From Anoxybacillus amylolyticus (GTDB taxonomy: Bacteria > Bacillota > Bacilli > Bacillales > Anoxybacillaceae): a stretch of DNA of 64,000 nucleotides. Both the position numbers and the translations under genes were made by a program. Position 1 is the stretch's first letter; each line of letters opens with the position of its first letter. The notes beneath the pieces are model-generated. The model saw only the letters and a list, made by a program, of their open reading frames with translations, searched no databases and was not told the origin of the DNA. This document shows, one piece after another, positions 44,175 to 52,898 of the stretch. The stretch is from contig NZ_CP015438.1 in NCBI RefSeq assembly GCF_001634285.1, positions 2,120,001 to 2,184,000 on the forward strand. The letters are read 5' to 3'.

Positions 44175-44240
44175 GATATTTAGACAAACTTCTAAATATC
44201 GAGCAAAAAAAATAGATATTTAGATAAATTTCTAATTACA
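44175..44240. promoter_or_regulatory. Two SdpR-type operators
   Basis: Site 1: GATATTTAGA (44175-44184) and TCTAAATATC (44191-44200), perfect 10-bp arms with a 6-bp gap. Site 2: GATATTTAGA (44215-44224) with a partial TCTAA (44231-44235) at the same spacing. The centres are 40 bp apart, about four helical turns. Confidence 0.75.
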
Positions 44241-44279
44241 TCATATTCCATATCATGTTCATCTGTCAACCGTTTGATA

Positions 44280-44311
44280 AAAAAGAGCACCCGGTCAGGT
44301 GCCCTTTTTTA
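44280..44311 (-). terminator. Terminator of the secreted coiled-coil gene
   Basis: AAAAGaGCACC pairs with GGTGCcCTTTT around CGGTCA; on the minus strand a T-run follows. It overlaps the stop codon. Confidence 0.75.
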
Positions 44312-45046
44312 TAGAAGCGTAAACAACGCTTTTTTATTTTGTTGGAGCTGCTCGTCCAATGTTTTTACTTTCTCTTTTAATTGCTGAATGTCTTGGTTAT
44401 TAGAACCTACTTTCTTTTCTAATGCACGGATTTCATTTTTCACTGCTTTCAGTTGATTAGAAAGCGAGAGCAGTTTGCCCATGAGTTCGTCAATTTGCTC
44501 TTGTTTTGCTTCCTCGCTATCGCCTTCATCCTCTTTCTCCACCGTTGTTTGGTTATCTGTTACCGTAGGAGAAGGGGTAACCGTATCGCTTGTCGTTTGG
44601 CTTGTTGTTTGGCTTGTTGTCGATGGCTCACCGGTTGCTCCAGTCGTCACACTTGGTTGATCACCCGGTGTTTGTGTTTGTGCTGTTGTTGGCGTTGTAG
44701 AATCCGTCGGCGTAGTGTCCGTTGGTGCTGGTTGCTCTTTCGGTTCGATAAGCGCTTGGATTTCAGCGGTTACGCTATTCATTCGTTCACTGATTTTCCC
44801 AACTTTTTTGTTCAATTGTGCTAATTTTTTCACAAGCATTTGTTGTTCTTTTTTTTGTTTTGCTAATTCTCGCTTCTCTTTTTCTACTTCCCTTTTCTCT
44901 TTTTTCTCCGCTAGCTTTTTTACCACAAACTCACTTTTTTCTGCATGTTTCGTGCTCGCAACGTGCTTTTCATCATGCTTCGCCGCAAACACCGGAGATG
45001 CGACAAGCATCGAAGCTAGTAGAATTGGTAATCCCTTTTTGAACAT
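44309..45046 (-). CDS. Secreted coiled-coil protein with Thr/Ser-rich linker
   Basis: A 245-residue exported protein. A signal peptide is clear (MFKKGLPILLASMLVASPVFA, cleavage before AKHDEK). Residues about 25-100 are Lys/Glu-rich and helical (KKEKREVEKEKRELAKQKK), residues about 105-165 form a Pro/Thr/Ser linker (TDTTPTDSTTPTT), and residues about 175-245 are a second coiled coil ending in LQQNKKALFTLL. No anchor, LPXTG or enzyme domain is seen. Function is unknown; control by a c-di-GMP riboswitch suggests a part in surface attachment or matrix. ATG 45046 follows GGAGG by 8 nt. Confidence 0.8.
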   Translation of the reverse strand: MFKKGLPILLASMLVASPVFAAKHDEKHVASTKHAEKSEFVVKKLAEKKEKREVEKEKRELAKQKKEQQMLVKKLAQLNKKVGKISERMNSVTAEIQALIEPKEQPAPTDTTPTDSTTPTTAQTQTPGDQPSVTTGATGEPSTTSQTTSQTTSDTVTPSPTVTDNQTTVEKEDEGDSEEAKQEQIDELMGKLLSLSNQLKAVKNEIRALEKKVGSNNQDIQQLKEKVKTLDEQLQQNKKALFTLL

Positions 45047-45090
45047 TACCGTTCCCTCCTTATGGATGTAGTAAGATTTGTTTGGTAATG
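45044..45090 (-). promoter_or_regulatory. Expression platform: start-codon-sequestering pair
   Basis: CATTACC directly after the aptamer (minus, 45090-45084) is complementary to GGTAATG at the start codon (45050-45044), enclosing the Shine-Dalgarno. Its first bases touch the 3' strand of aptamer helix P1, so ligand binding and this pairing may compete. Confidence 0.5.
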
Positions 45091-45163
45091 GCAGCTGGCT
45101 GGCATAGGGTCTCCCTTAGCCCCTCTAGCTTTGCGACGCTAAGTTTCCTTAGCTGTGCCCTTA
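45084..45163 (-). promoter_or_regulatory. Probable c-di-GMP-I (GEMM) riboswitch
   Basis: In transcript order: GGGCACAGC, a CTAAG-GAAA-CTTAG hairpin with GNRA loop, CGTCGCAAAGC, TAGAGGGGCTAAGG, then TATGCCAGCCAGCTGCC. This follows the c-di-GMP-I plan: P1b with tetraloop, the conserved CGCAAAGC joint, the GGGcCTA element and the 3' strand CAGCCaG-TGCC. The P1 strands CAGC and GCTG differ from common members but remain complementary, which supports the fold. A covariance search would decide. Confidence 0.8.
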
Positions 45164-45169
45164 TAAAAA

Positions 45170-45197
45170 ATTATACCACGCTTTTCTTTTCTTACAA
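45170..45197 (-). promoter_or_regulatory. Promoter of the riboswitch-controlled gene
   Basis: TTGTAA (45197-45192) and TATAAT (45175-45170), spacer 16 bp, on the minus strand; transcription would begin just before the aptamer. Confidence 0.65.
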
Positions 45198-45308
45198 TCA
45201 AGACAAAATCCCTATTTTTCTAGCAAAAATATGCAAACACACAAGGACAGAAGAAGCAAACGTAGAAGTTTATATAGCATCAAACTATTTGTGCAAAGGA
45301 GGAAAACG

Positions 45309-46022
45309 ATGCTCGCAAACTGGCTAAAAGAATCAACGTCTACGGTCGTGTTTACCGGTGCAGGAATGTCGACAGAAAGTGGGTTGCCTGATTTTCGGTC
45401 GGCAAAAACGGGGCTTTGGCATACAAAAAATCCGCAACAATTAGCAAGTACGTATGCGCTACAACATAATCGGGAAGAATTTATCGCGTTTTACCAATAT
45501 CGCATTCGCACACTTCGCGAATGTCAGCCACATATTGGGCACATGATTTTAGCCAATTGGCAAAAGCGAGGGCTCGTCCACCAAATCGTCACGCAAAATG
45601 TCGATGGCTTTCACCAACAAGCAGGCAGCACAAATGTGATTGAATTGCATGGGACGTTGCGAACCGTTCATTGTTTAGGCTGTCAACAAACATACGATGC
45701 CAAACGATATTTAGACGAACAGTTTGAGTGCACATGCGGCGGCTTTTTGCGCCCTTCCGTCGTCTTATTTGGCGAATCGCTTCCACCTGATGCCATCGAC
45801 CAAGCGTGGACAGCCGCACAACAAGCCGATTTATGGATCGTGCTTGGCTCTTCTTTGCAAGTATCGCCAGCTAATCAATTGCCGCTCCTTGCGAAACGAA
45901 ACGGTGCAAAATTAATCATCGTTAACATGGAACCGACGGAACTAGACGAATGGGCAGATCTCACTATTCACAACCGAAAAATCGGGGATGTTTTACAAGA
46001 AATCGATAAAACATTACGTTAG
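45309..46022 (+). CDS. cobB: Sir2-family NAD-dependent protein deacylase
   Basis: A 237-residue sirtuin. NAD-binding GAGMSTESGLPDFRS near 15-30, QNVDGFHQQAGS near 96-107 with the catalytic His in ELHGTL near 112, zinc cysteines in HCLGCQQTY and FECTCGGF near 121-142, and VLGSSLQVSPANQLP near 180. It removes acetyl or other acyl groups from protein lysines. ATG 45309 follows AAAGGAGG by 6 nt; the open frame reaches 45231 but has no ribosome site there. It is a single gene, divergent from the riboswitch-controlled gene. Confidence 0.94.
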   Translation: MLANWLKESTSTVVFTGAGMSTESGLPDFRSAKTGLWHTKNPQQLASTYALQHNREEFIAFYQYRIRTLRECQPHIGHMILANWQKRGLVHQIVTQNVDGFHQQAGSTNVIELHGTLRTVHCLGCQQTYDAKRYLDEQFECTCGGFLRPSVVLFGESLPPDAIDQAWTAAQQADLWIVLGSSLQVSPANQLPLLAKRNGAKLIIVNMEPTELDEWADLTIHNRKIGDVLQEIDKTLR

Positions 46023-46028
46023 TATAGC

Positions 46029-46053
46029 AAAAAGAGAGCCGTCGGCTCTCTCT
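46029..46053. terminator. Bidirectional terminator between cobB and ahpF
   Basis: AAAGAGAGCC pairs with GGCTCTCTcTTT around GTC; A and T runs on the two sides serve both convergent genes. Confidence 0.85.
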
Positions 46054-47583
46054 TTAATTTCGAATAAGATAGTCAAACGCTCCTAACGCAGCGGTAGCGC
46101 CTGAGCCCATCGAAATAATAATTTGTTTGTATGCGCTGTCAGTGCAGTCCCCTGCCGCAAAGACGCCTGGGACATTTGTCGCACCGTGTTTGTCGACAAT
46201 AATTTCACCGAAGCGATTGCGTTCCACGACCCCTTCGAGCCATTCAGTATTTGGTACAAGACCAATTTGCACGAATACGCCTTGCAATTCAATGTGGTGC
46301 TCTTCGCCGGTTGCCCGGTCAATATACGTAATGCCGTCAACTTTGTCTGTTCCGGTAATTTCTTTCGTTTGGGCATTTTTGATGACCGTTACGTTCGGTA
46401 AGCTGTACAAGCGGTCTTGTAACACAGCGTCCGCTTTTAATTCTGGCGCAAATTCAAGCACGGTGACATGTTTGGCAATTCCTGCAAGGTCAATCGCCGC
46501 TTCAATACCAGAGTTCCCCCCGCCAATAACCGCGACGTGTTTTCCTTCAAACAACGGACCGTCGCAATGCGGGCAGTAGGCAACGCCCTTGTTTTTAAAC
46601 TCTGCTTCTCCTGGTACACCAAGATTGCGCCAGCGCGCACCTGTGGCGAGAATAACCGTTTTGCTTTTTAAAACTGCACCATTTTCAAGCTCTACTTCAA
46701 TCAATTCTTTCTTTTCTAGCCGTTGGACGCGCTGCAAGTTCATAATGTCAACATTGTAATGTTTGACATGCTCTTCAAGGCTTGCAGCAAGCTTCGGCCC
46801 TTCTGTGTATTTCACGCTAATGAAGTTTTCAATGCCTAGCGTATCTAAAATTTGCCCGCCAAAGCGTTCGGCAACAATACCAGTGCGAATGCCTTTCCGT
46901 GCCGCATAAATCGCAGCTGTTGCCCCTGCTGGTCCACCGCCGACAACAAGCACATCAAACGGCTCTTTGTCGGCAAAGGCGGAAGCGTCTGGTGTGCTTC
47001 CCAATTTTGCGAGAATTTCCTCAAGCGACATACGTCCACTAGCGAACAGTTCGCCGTTTAAAAAAACGGTCGGCACCGCCATAACGCCTTTCTGTTCAAC
47101 TTCGTCTTTAAACGCTGCCCCGTCAATCATCGTATGCGAAACGTTCGGATTTAAAACGCTCATGACGTTCAATGCTTGGACGACATCTGGGCAATTATGG
47201 CACGTCAAACTGACGTATGTTTCAAAACGATAGGTACCTTTTAAGTTTTTAATTTGCTCTATAACCGCTTGATCGACTTTTGGCGGCCTTCCGCTTACTT
47301 GAAGTAGCGCTAAGACAAGCGACGTGAATTCATGTCCTAAAGGTACGCCCGCAAAGACAACGCCTGTTTCTTCTCCGATACGATTAACACTAAAACTTGG
47401 CGTTCTATCAAGCGTTGCTTGCTCTACTTTGATTTTCGAGGACATTGTGGCAAGTTCATCGACTAACGAAAGCATATCGCGGGAAACTTTGTCGTCTCCC
47501 GCGCTCACTTTTAACACAATGTCATTTTCCATCAATTGTAGATATTGGGCGAGCTGCGTTTTAATTTCCGCATCCAATATCAT
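46054..47583 (-). CDS. ahpF: Alkyl hydroperoxide reductase subunit F
   Basis: A 509-residue NADH-dependent flavoprotein reducing AhpC. The N-terminal domain is a tandem thioredoxin fold with the redox pair CHNCPDV near residue 128. The thioredoxin-reductase part has the FAD motif [21 protein letters not shown] near 210, the active-site CPHCDGP near 337, the NADH motif [19 protein letters not shown] near 350 and the ending [15 protein letters not shown] near 465. It is the second gene of the ahpCF operon, 12 bp behind ahpC. Confidence 0.97.
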   Translation of the reverse strand: MILDAEIKTQLAQYLQLMENDIVLKVSAGDDKVSRDMLSLVDELATMSSKIKVEQATLDRTPSFSVNRIGEETGVVFAGVPLGHEFTSLVLALLQVSGRPPKVDQAVIEQIKNLKGTYRFETYVSLTCHNCPDVVQALNVMSVLNPNVSHTMIDGAAFKDEVEQKGVMAVPTVFLNGELFASGRMSLEEILAKLGSTPDASAFADKEPFDVLVVGGGPAGATAAIYAARKGIRTGIVAERFGGQILDTLGIENFISVKYTEGPKLAASLEEHVKHYNVDIMNLQRVQRLEKKELIEVELENGAVLKSKTVILATGARWRNLGVPGEAEFKNKGVAYCPHCDGPLFEGKHVAVIGGGNSGIEAAIDLAGIAKHVTVLEFAPELKADAVLQDRLYSLPNVTVIKNAQTKEITGTDKVDGITYIDRATGEEHHIELQGVFVQIGLVPNTEWLEGVVERNRFGEIIVDKHGATNVPGVFAAGDCTDSAYKQIIISMGSGATAALGAFDYLIRN

Positions 47584-47595
47584 GAGAAGCCCTCC

Positions 47596-48159
47596 TTAAA
47601 TTTTACCTACAAGGTCAAGGCTAGGCTTAAGCGTTTCTGCTCCTTCTTGCCATTTTGCTGGGCAAACTTCTCCTGGGTTGTTGCGCACGTATTGTGCTGC
47701 TTTAATTTTGTTTACGATTGTGTTTGCATCGCGGCCAATACCGTCTGCGTTAATTTCTACCGCTTGCACGACGCCATCTGGATCGATAATAAACGTCCCG
47801 CGTTGTGCAAGACCTGTTTCTTCATCAAGCACCTCAAACATGCGCGATAGTTTTTGCGATGGATCGCCGATCATCACGTATTCGATTTTGCTGATGGCTG
47901 GCGATGTATCGTGCCATGCTTTATGTGTGAAGTGTGTGTCTGTGGAAACAGAGTATACTTCCACTCCAAGGTCTTTTAGTGTTGCATATTGGTTTTGCAA
48001 GTCTTCTAACTCTGTTGGGCAAACGAATGTAAAGTCAGCTGGATAGAAGCAAACGACGCTCCATTTTCCTTTGAAATTTTCGTCTGTTACTTCGATGAAA
48101 TTACCATTGTGATACGCCATCGCTTTAAATGGTTGTACTTGTTTGCCGATTAAAGACAT
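47596..48159 (-). CDS. ahpC: Alkyl hydroperoxide reductase subunit C (peroxiredoxin)
   Basis: A 187-residue typical 2-Cys peroxiredoxin. The peroxidatic cysteine is in [17 protein letters not shown] near residue 46 and the resolving cysteine in [11 protein letters not shown] near 166. The motif [13 protein letters not shown] near 75-88 is conserved. It reduces hydrogen peroxide, organic peroxides and peroxynitrite with electrons from AhpF. The ATG follows AGGAGG. A PerR-type box overlaps the -10 region of its promoter. Confidence 0.97.
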   Translation of the reverse strand: MSLIGKQVQPFKAMAYHNGNFIEVTDENFKGKWSVVCFYPADFTFVCPTELEDLQNQYATLKDLGVEVYSVSTDTHFTHKAWHDTSPAISKIEYVMIGDPSQKLSRMFEVLDEETGLAQRGTFIIDPDGVVQAVEINADGIGRDANTIVNKIKAAQYVRNNPGEVCPAKWQEGAETLKPSLDLVGKI

Positions 48160-48195
48160 TACTCATCTACCTCCTAAGAATAGTGGTCATTTAAA

Positions 48196-48210
48196 TTATA
48201 ATAATTTTAA
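48196..48210. promoter_or_regulatory. PerR box of ahpCF
   Basis: TTATAATAATTTTAA agrees with the PerR consensus TTATAATNATTATAA at all positions but one. It contains the likely -10 TATAAT of the ahpC promoter (minus strand), so bound PerR would block RNA polymerase. Confidence 0.8.
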
Positions 48211-48304
48211 TTCGATATTTATTATCATATAGTAGTATCTATTTGTCAAGCCCTTCGCTCTAGTTTCTTTTGATTTTCGTGAAGGGATATGCAAAACTAC
48301 CGTT

Positions 48305-49723
48305 TTATCGTACCCACATATACACTGCTTCGGCCTCTTTTTCATCGACATCGGTGACTTTGAAAAACATTCTAGGCATTACAGCAACAGCAAGTGTACG
48401 AAGCTGCTTCCGCTTCTGAAACCATGTCGCAGACGTTGCAATCGATTGAATACAGTATTTTCGTGTATACATTGTTTCGATACGAAACATACCGTTTCGC
48501 AAAGCGAGCTGCTCTCCTGAAATCGTCCACCCTGCCATTCGATAGCTTTTATAGCCAAGATAACTAGCAAGAGGCAACAAAAGTAGCAATCCGATCCCCC
48601 ATGGTTGGAAGAAATAAGCGAGCGGACTTATCGGAATCGCCAATACGTACACAGGCCGAAGCATATATCGAACACGTGCCCGTTGAGGTAGCGGTTGAAA
48701 TTGCTGGTGAATGCAGTACTCCGGAAAGCAAGCGGCAATAACTGAAACCGCCCGTTCCTTTTTCACAAACGGACAAAGAACGATACTCCCATTTTCTCCA
48801 CCGTCTAACGAACCTCCTGCATGAATCATATGTACAGAAACATAACCAAGCAAGCGTTGAATGACGTTTTCTTTTATTATCATCCCCTGTACTCGTTTTT
48901 TTGATACCGTGAGCAGTTGTTTTTCAAATAATCCTCTGGAAATACCGATCGTCTCTTTTTGGTTTCGAACCGTAAAAAACGCATAGCGCAGCAGATGACG
49001 TCCAACTGAAAGAGCATAAGCGACGAGGAATAAAACGACAAGCGCCAGCGCGCCGTCCAGCGCATTACGAATTACCCCTTGCATATCGCGATATAAAACA
49101 TCGTATGAAATAAAATCGTCTAACTGAGAAATAAAGGCGGAAATGGCCGCTAGTGCCCCAAACACTCCTCCGCTTGTAGCCGATAATAAAAACACGTCGC
49201 GAAACCGAAGGGAGAAAGCAATATCGTCAGACAGTTCCGAACCGGAAATCGGCGAAATGGCTTCAGCCGAACCACCCTTTTCTTTCGCTCTTCGAATTTG
49301 CTGGGCGATTTGCTCTGCCTCTTCTTTCGTCACTGCCGTCAAAACCGCCTCTGCTTTTCCTAATTCATTGCCCGCTGTTTCGATGTGTACTTGAACGACT
49401 CCGGCCAACCGCTGAAAAAAGCCGATGGAGAGAGAAATCCCTTGAATGCGTTCAAATGGAATCGAACTTTTTTGGCGAATGAATATCCCTTGTTCAATGT
49501 ATAGCTCTTCATCATTGATTTGATACGTGAAGCGTAGCCATGTAAAAAATCCGGCCAATGTCGTATAGAAAAGAGCAACAGCCGGAACGGCGATATTCCA
49601 AACCATCGACACTTCACGAGCCTTCAGCACAACTGCCATAAACAGCGGCAATAACATATCTCTCCATTGTTTCGCAACATAAGAAAAGATTGAAATGGGA
49701 TGAAGCCGCTTTTTTTCAAACAT
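48305..49723 (-). CDS. ydbT: YdbT-like bacterial PH-domain (DUF304) membrane protein
   Basis: A protein of about 472 residues with three DUF304/bPH2 domains separated by paired membrane spans. The first domain has YQINDEELYIEQGIFIRQKSSIPFERIQGI near 65-95, the second KETIGISRGLFEKQLLTVSKKRVQGMII near 270, and the third ISGEQLALRNGMFRIETMYTRKYCIQSI near 410. It overlaps ydbS, and the pair matches ydbS-ydbT of B. subtilis, linked to resistance to some bacteriocins. Start ATG 49723 is preferred to an upstream codon 7 positions earlier, because a purine-rich GGTGGAT precedes it. Confidence 0.87.
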   Translation of the reverse strand: MFEKKRLHPISIFSYVAKQWRDMLLPLFMAVVLKAREVSMVWNIAVPAVALFYTTLAGFFTWLRFTYQINDEELYIEQGIFIRQKSSIPFERIQGISLSIGFFQRLAGVVQVHIETAGNELGKAEAVLTAVTKEEAEQIAQQIRRAKEKGGSAEAISPISGSELSDDIAFSLRFRDVFLLSATSGGVFGALAAISAFISQLDDFISYDVLYRDMQGVIRNALDGALALVVLFLVAYALSVGRHLLRYAFFTVRNQKETIGISRGLFEKQLLTVSKKRVQGMIIKENVIQRLLGYVSVHMIHAGGSLDGGENGSIVLCPFVKKERAVSVIAACFPEYCIHQQFQPLPQRARVRYMLRPVYVLAIPISPLAYFFQPWGIGLLLLLPLASYLGYKSYRMAGWTISGEQLALRNGMFRIETMYTRKYCIQSIATSATWFQKRKQLRTLAVAVMPRMFFKVTDVDEKEAEAVYMWVR

Positions 49724-50192
49724 CGCGATCATCCACCTTGACAAACGCTGAGATTACATGGCATAACTTCTCGGCTTCTTGCTCATCAAGTGCTGGAATT
49801 TCATGTACCGTTGCCGCTGTAAAAATAACGACCGAAGCGAGTCGATACTTTTTTAACAACGGTCCTTGCCTGAAATCGACGTGTTGGACGCGGCTCATCG
49901 GAATAAGCGTACGCCTCCTTGTCCATACCCCATATTCGACTTCCATTTCTTTTTCGCGTACATCGTAACGCCACCGTTGCCAACGCCAGAGCGGCCATAC
50001 CACAACAGATAGAAACAAATGAATAAGGAACAAAACAGCAAGCAACAAAACGACCCATTTTGGCCCATCAAATCTCCAAATGAAAAAAGAAACGATGCTA
50101 TATCCAAGGAGAAATATCACGAGTCGAAGGAACGCGTGTATTCGCCAAACCGATACCGCCCGCTCAGAAATGCGCTTTGAAAGCTGCACCAT
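49716..50192 (-). CDS. ydbS: YdbS-like bacterial PH-domain (DUF304) protein
   Basis: A 158-residue protein: two membrane helices (about 22-45 and 50-70) and one bPH2/DUF304 domain with REKEMEVEYGVWTRRRTLIPMSRVQHVDFRQGPLLKKY near 84-120. It overlaps ydbT by a few bases and is co-transcribed. The ATG follows GGGGGATTACAAAAA. B. subtilis homologues act together; a molecular activity is not known. Confidence 0.88.
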   Translation of the reverse strand: MVQLSKRISERAVSVWRIHAFLRLVIFLLGYSIVSFFIWRFDGPKWVVLLLAVLFLIHLFLSVVVWPLWRWQRWRYDVREKEMEVEYGVWTRRRTLIPMSRVQHVDFRQGPLLKKYRLASVVIFTAATVHEIPALDEQEAEKLCHVISAFVKVDDRDV

Positions 50193-50274
50193 TTTTTGTA
50201 ATCCCCCTCATCTTTCTATTTCTTTATTTTACCATAGATAGTAACAAAAATGTTCATAAATGTTCTTGTTCGAG

Positions 50275-50357
50275 GGAAGAGGAAGAAAAGCTTGTGTTCA
50301 ACCATATGATTTTTTGTTTTTTAGTAAAATAATGGATAATAAACATTCGTGATCTCA
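50275..50357. repeat. Dispersed repeat family A, copy 3 (right half)
   Basis: Starts with TTCGAGGGAAGAGG, then AGAAAAGCTTGTGTTCAACC, and ends TAATGGATAATAAACATTCGTGAT, as the right part of copies 2 and 4. The left arm is absent, so the element is truncated. Confidence 0.75.
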
Positions 50358-50390
50358 CTATATAAATGCACATGGAAGTGTTAACATTTT

Positions 50391-50483
50391 TCGACTGTCA
50401 CACGGACGCGTGACAGTCGAAAAAATAAATTAAACTCTCCAGTTGCATGTATATAGTATCGTGGAAGAAACTAGAGAAACAAA
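50391..50483. repeat. Dispersed repeat family C, copy 2, with hairpin
   Basis: TCGACTGTCA (50391-50400) pairs with TGACAGTCGA (50411-50420); then follows AAAAAATAAATTAAACTCTCC, matching copy 1 at 9395-9459. The rest of the 50484-50780 gap is non-coding as far as I can see. Confidence 0.7.
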
Positions 50484-50518
50484 CCGTGCACGACACATTA
50501 AAAATCAGCCAATACCAT

Positions 50519-50565
50519 AAGCCAACTTCACTTTCTAAACAGATTTAAAAAGTGCAAGTTGGCTT
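50519..50565. terminator. Stem-loop in the ydbS-bmrD gap
   Basis: AAGCCAACTT (50519-50528) pairs with AAGTTGGCTT (50556-50565), extended by ACTTT/AAAGT with one bulge. No gene ends next to it, so its role is open. Confidence 0.4.
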
Positions 50566-50783
50566 ATTAGTGAACTAATGGCTATACTAACGCATAAAGG
50601 TTAGACTTGTAGCGACTTTGTTTGCTGAGCAGTAAACCACAACACCCCTTACCGCTTCCCTTCATTTCGAAGATGTCTGTTCTAGCCATATCAATAGTGA
50701 ACAGCAATTCGCCTTCCCCTCTCCTTCCTTTACTTTCCTCTAGTAGGTAACTCATGGGTACTTTTCATAGAATTTTTGACACT

Positions 50784-50822
50784 ACCCGTTTAGAAGCGGA
50801 AGATTTCTTTCAGCATGAGGTG
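50784..50822. repeat. Degenerate IS200/IS605 end remnant
   Basis: ACCCGTTTAGAAGCGGAAGATTTC resembles the left end of the element at 42373-42415 (GTTTAGAAGTGGGAGACTTC), including the downstream CTTTC and GAGGT. It is probably a relic of a lost element. Confidence 0.45.
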
Positions 50823-50873
50823 AAACATCGATAACATGTTTGTAGCACTGTCGGTTTTTGAAACGACGTTCCT

Positions 50874-52898
50874 TTATCCTGCGCTTATTACTGTTTGCTC
50901 CCCTTGCTGCAGCTGATACATTTGATAATATTTTCCCTTCTTTTCCATCAATTCGTCGTGGGTGCCACGTTCGATGATCATGCCACGGTCTAATACAAGA
51001 ATTTGATCGGCATTTTTAATGGTAGACAACCGATGGGCGATAATAAACGTTGTCCGTCCTTGTTTTAACACGTCGAGTGCTTGCTGAATAACTGCTTCTG
51101 TTTCCGTATCGATATTGGAAGTCGCTTCATCAAGCACTAAGATGGCCGGATCAAACGCCAAGGCGCGGGCAAATGAGATGAGCTGACGCTGTCCAGACGA
51201 TAACGTGCTCCCTTTTTCAATGACCGGTTCATCAAAACCATTTGGCAAGTTTTGTAGCAACTGTTCCGCACCGATATCGCGCAGTGCTTGTTCTACTTTG
51301 TCCCGACCAATCGTCGGATCGTGCAAGCTGACATTAGAAGCGATCGTTCCAGTGAACAAAAATGGATCTTGCAGTACGATTCCCATATGCTTGCGCAACC
51401 ATTGTTTTGGCATCGTTTGAATATCGACCCCATCAATCAAAATGCGCCCTTGCTGAATATCATAAAAACGAAACAGCAAGTTCATCATGGAGCTTTTCCC
51501 TGAACCGGTATGGCCGACGAGCGCCACCGTTTCGCCTTGCTTGGCAGTAAACGTGATGTCTTTTAAGACGTACTCGCCTTCTTTATAGCCGAAATACACG
51601 TTTTCAAATACGACATTCCCTTTATAGCGTGGCATTTCTCCTTCATACACCTCATCACCTCGTTCATCGAGAAGCGCAAAGACTCGATTCGCCGCGACAA
51701 GTGCCTGCTCTAAGTTCGGAAGCTGGTTGACCATACCTGTCACTGGCTGGAACAGGCGGTTGAGATAATCAACAAATGCGTACAATACGCCCATAGAAAT
51801 GACTCCGCTTTTTAATGAATCCCCACCAAAGTGCCAAATGAGCGCGACAAATGCCACGTTGCGGAGCACGCCGACTAAGTTATGCGACAAAAGCGCATTT
51901 AGGCACAAAAGTTTATTTTGGTACGTGAAATATTCGGTATTCCATTCCTCGAACTCACGCTCTGTTTCTTTTTGTCTTCCGAACACTTGGATGACCGTCA
52001 TTCCTTGAATCGATTCGTTAATCATCGCATGAATGTCGCTTAAGCGCGAGCGAATGATATGGTTGTATTTCGAGGCATATTTCCGGTACACTTTCATCCA
52101 TACAACTAAAATCGGCAAAAGGAGGAGGCAGACAGCCGCCAAACGGACGTCTAAAAGAAATAGCGCGATAAAAATGCCGGTAATATAAATCAAGCTTGTA
52201 AAAAATGTTGCCAATACGGTAACATAAAGCTCGCGAATCGCCTCGGTGTCGTTCGTTGCACGTGAGACAATTTTTCCTGCAGGCAAACGATCGAAATAAC
52301 GAATGGGCAAGCGTTGAATGTGCGCAAACACATCATTTCGCATTTTCTGGATGATACGATTGGCGGTCATCTGCAAGTAATAACGCTGTCCGTATTGGAA
52401 CGCAGTCGCTACAACGAGCAGTGCCATATAAATGCCTAACAAAAACACGATCCGGTAAATTTCTGGTCGATAAAAGCGCATCAGTTCGTTCGTGCTTAGT
52501 TTTTTTGCTGGATAGGAGACCGCTTCGCCCCCCTTGCGAATCGTAAGAAAACCGTCTCGGACGGATCGTCTGCCGTCAAAGGCGACCGATTGGGCAACAA
52601 AGTAGTAATGCCGTCCCACTTGCAAAACGCGGACTTCTTTCCCCTTCTTTTCGCCTTGGTTGAAATAACGATCGCGCTTATACCATTTCCCTTGATAAAA
52701 AACGGCGTTGTCCCCTTTCGCTGCTTCATACCAAGGCGACTCGATCGCTAAAATGTGCTGGTCAATTACTTTTTTAGCGATAAACGGCCCCGTCAATTCA
52801 GCAGCAACCGAAACAGCGAGCATGAACAGCGCGAAAATCATCATTTTTTTATATTGAAGCGCATAGGCAAATAGCCGTTTTCCGACGCTCATCGACAC
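50874..52898 (-). CDS. bmrD: Heterodimeric multidrug ABC exporter subunit BmrD
   Basis: A 674-residue half-transporter with six membrane spans followed by a nucleotide-binding domain. Between the first and second spans is an insert of about 110 hydrophilic residues, as in BmrD of B. subtilis (673 residues). Walker A is GHTGSGKSS near 475, the signature LSSGQRQLISFARAL near 575, and Walker B ILVLDEATSNIDTE near 597 has the catalytic Glu. It overlaps bmrC by a few bases. The pair exports structurally varied drugs in B. subtilis and is induced by ribosome-targeting antibiotics. Confidence 0.92.
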   Translation of the reverse strand: MSMSVGKRLFAYALQYKKMMIFALFMLAVSVAAELTGPFIAKKVIDQHILAIESPWYEAAKGDNAVFYQGKWYKRDRYFNQGEKKGKEVRVLQVGRHYYFVAQSVAFDGRRSVRDGFLTIRKGGEAVSYPAKKLSTNELMRFYRPEIYRIVFLLGIYMALLVVATAFQYGQRYYLQMTANRIIQKMRNDVFAHIQRLPIRYFDRLPAGKIVSRATNDTEAIRELYVTVLATFFTSLIYITGIFIALFLLDVRLAAVCLLLLPILVVWMKVYRKYASKYNHIIRSRLSDIHAMINESIQGMTVIQVFGRQKETEREFEEWNTEYFTYQNKLLCLNALLSHNLVGVLRNVAFVALIWHFGGDSLKSGVISMGVLYAFVDYLNRLFQPVTGMVNQLPNLEQALVAANRVFALLDERGDEVYEGEMPRYKGNVVFENVYFGYKEGEYVLKDITFTAKQGETVALVGHTGSGKSSMMNLLFRFYDIQQGRILIDGVDIQTMPKQWLRKHMGIVLQDPFLFTGTIASNVSLHDPTIGRDKVEQALRDIGAEQLLQNLPNGFDEPVIEKGSTLSSGQRQLISFARALAFDPAILVLDEATSNIDTETEAVIQQALDVLKQGRTTFIIAHRLSTIKNADQILVLDRGMIIERGTHDELMEKKGKYYQMYQLQQGEQTVISAG

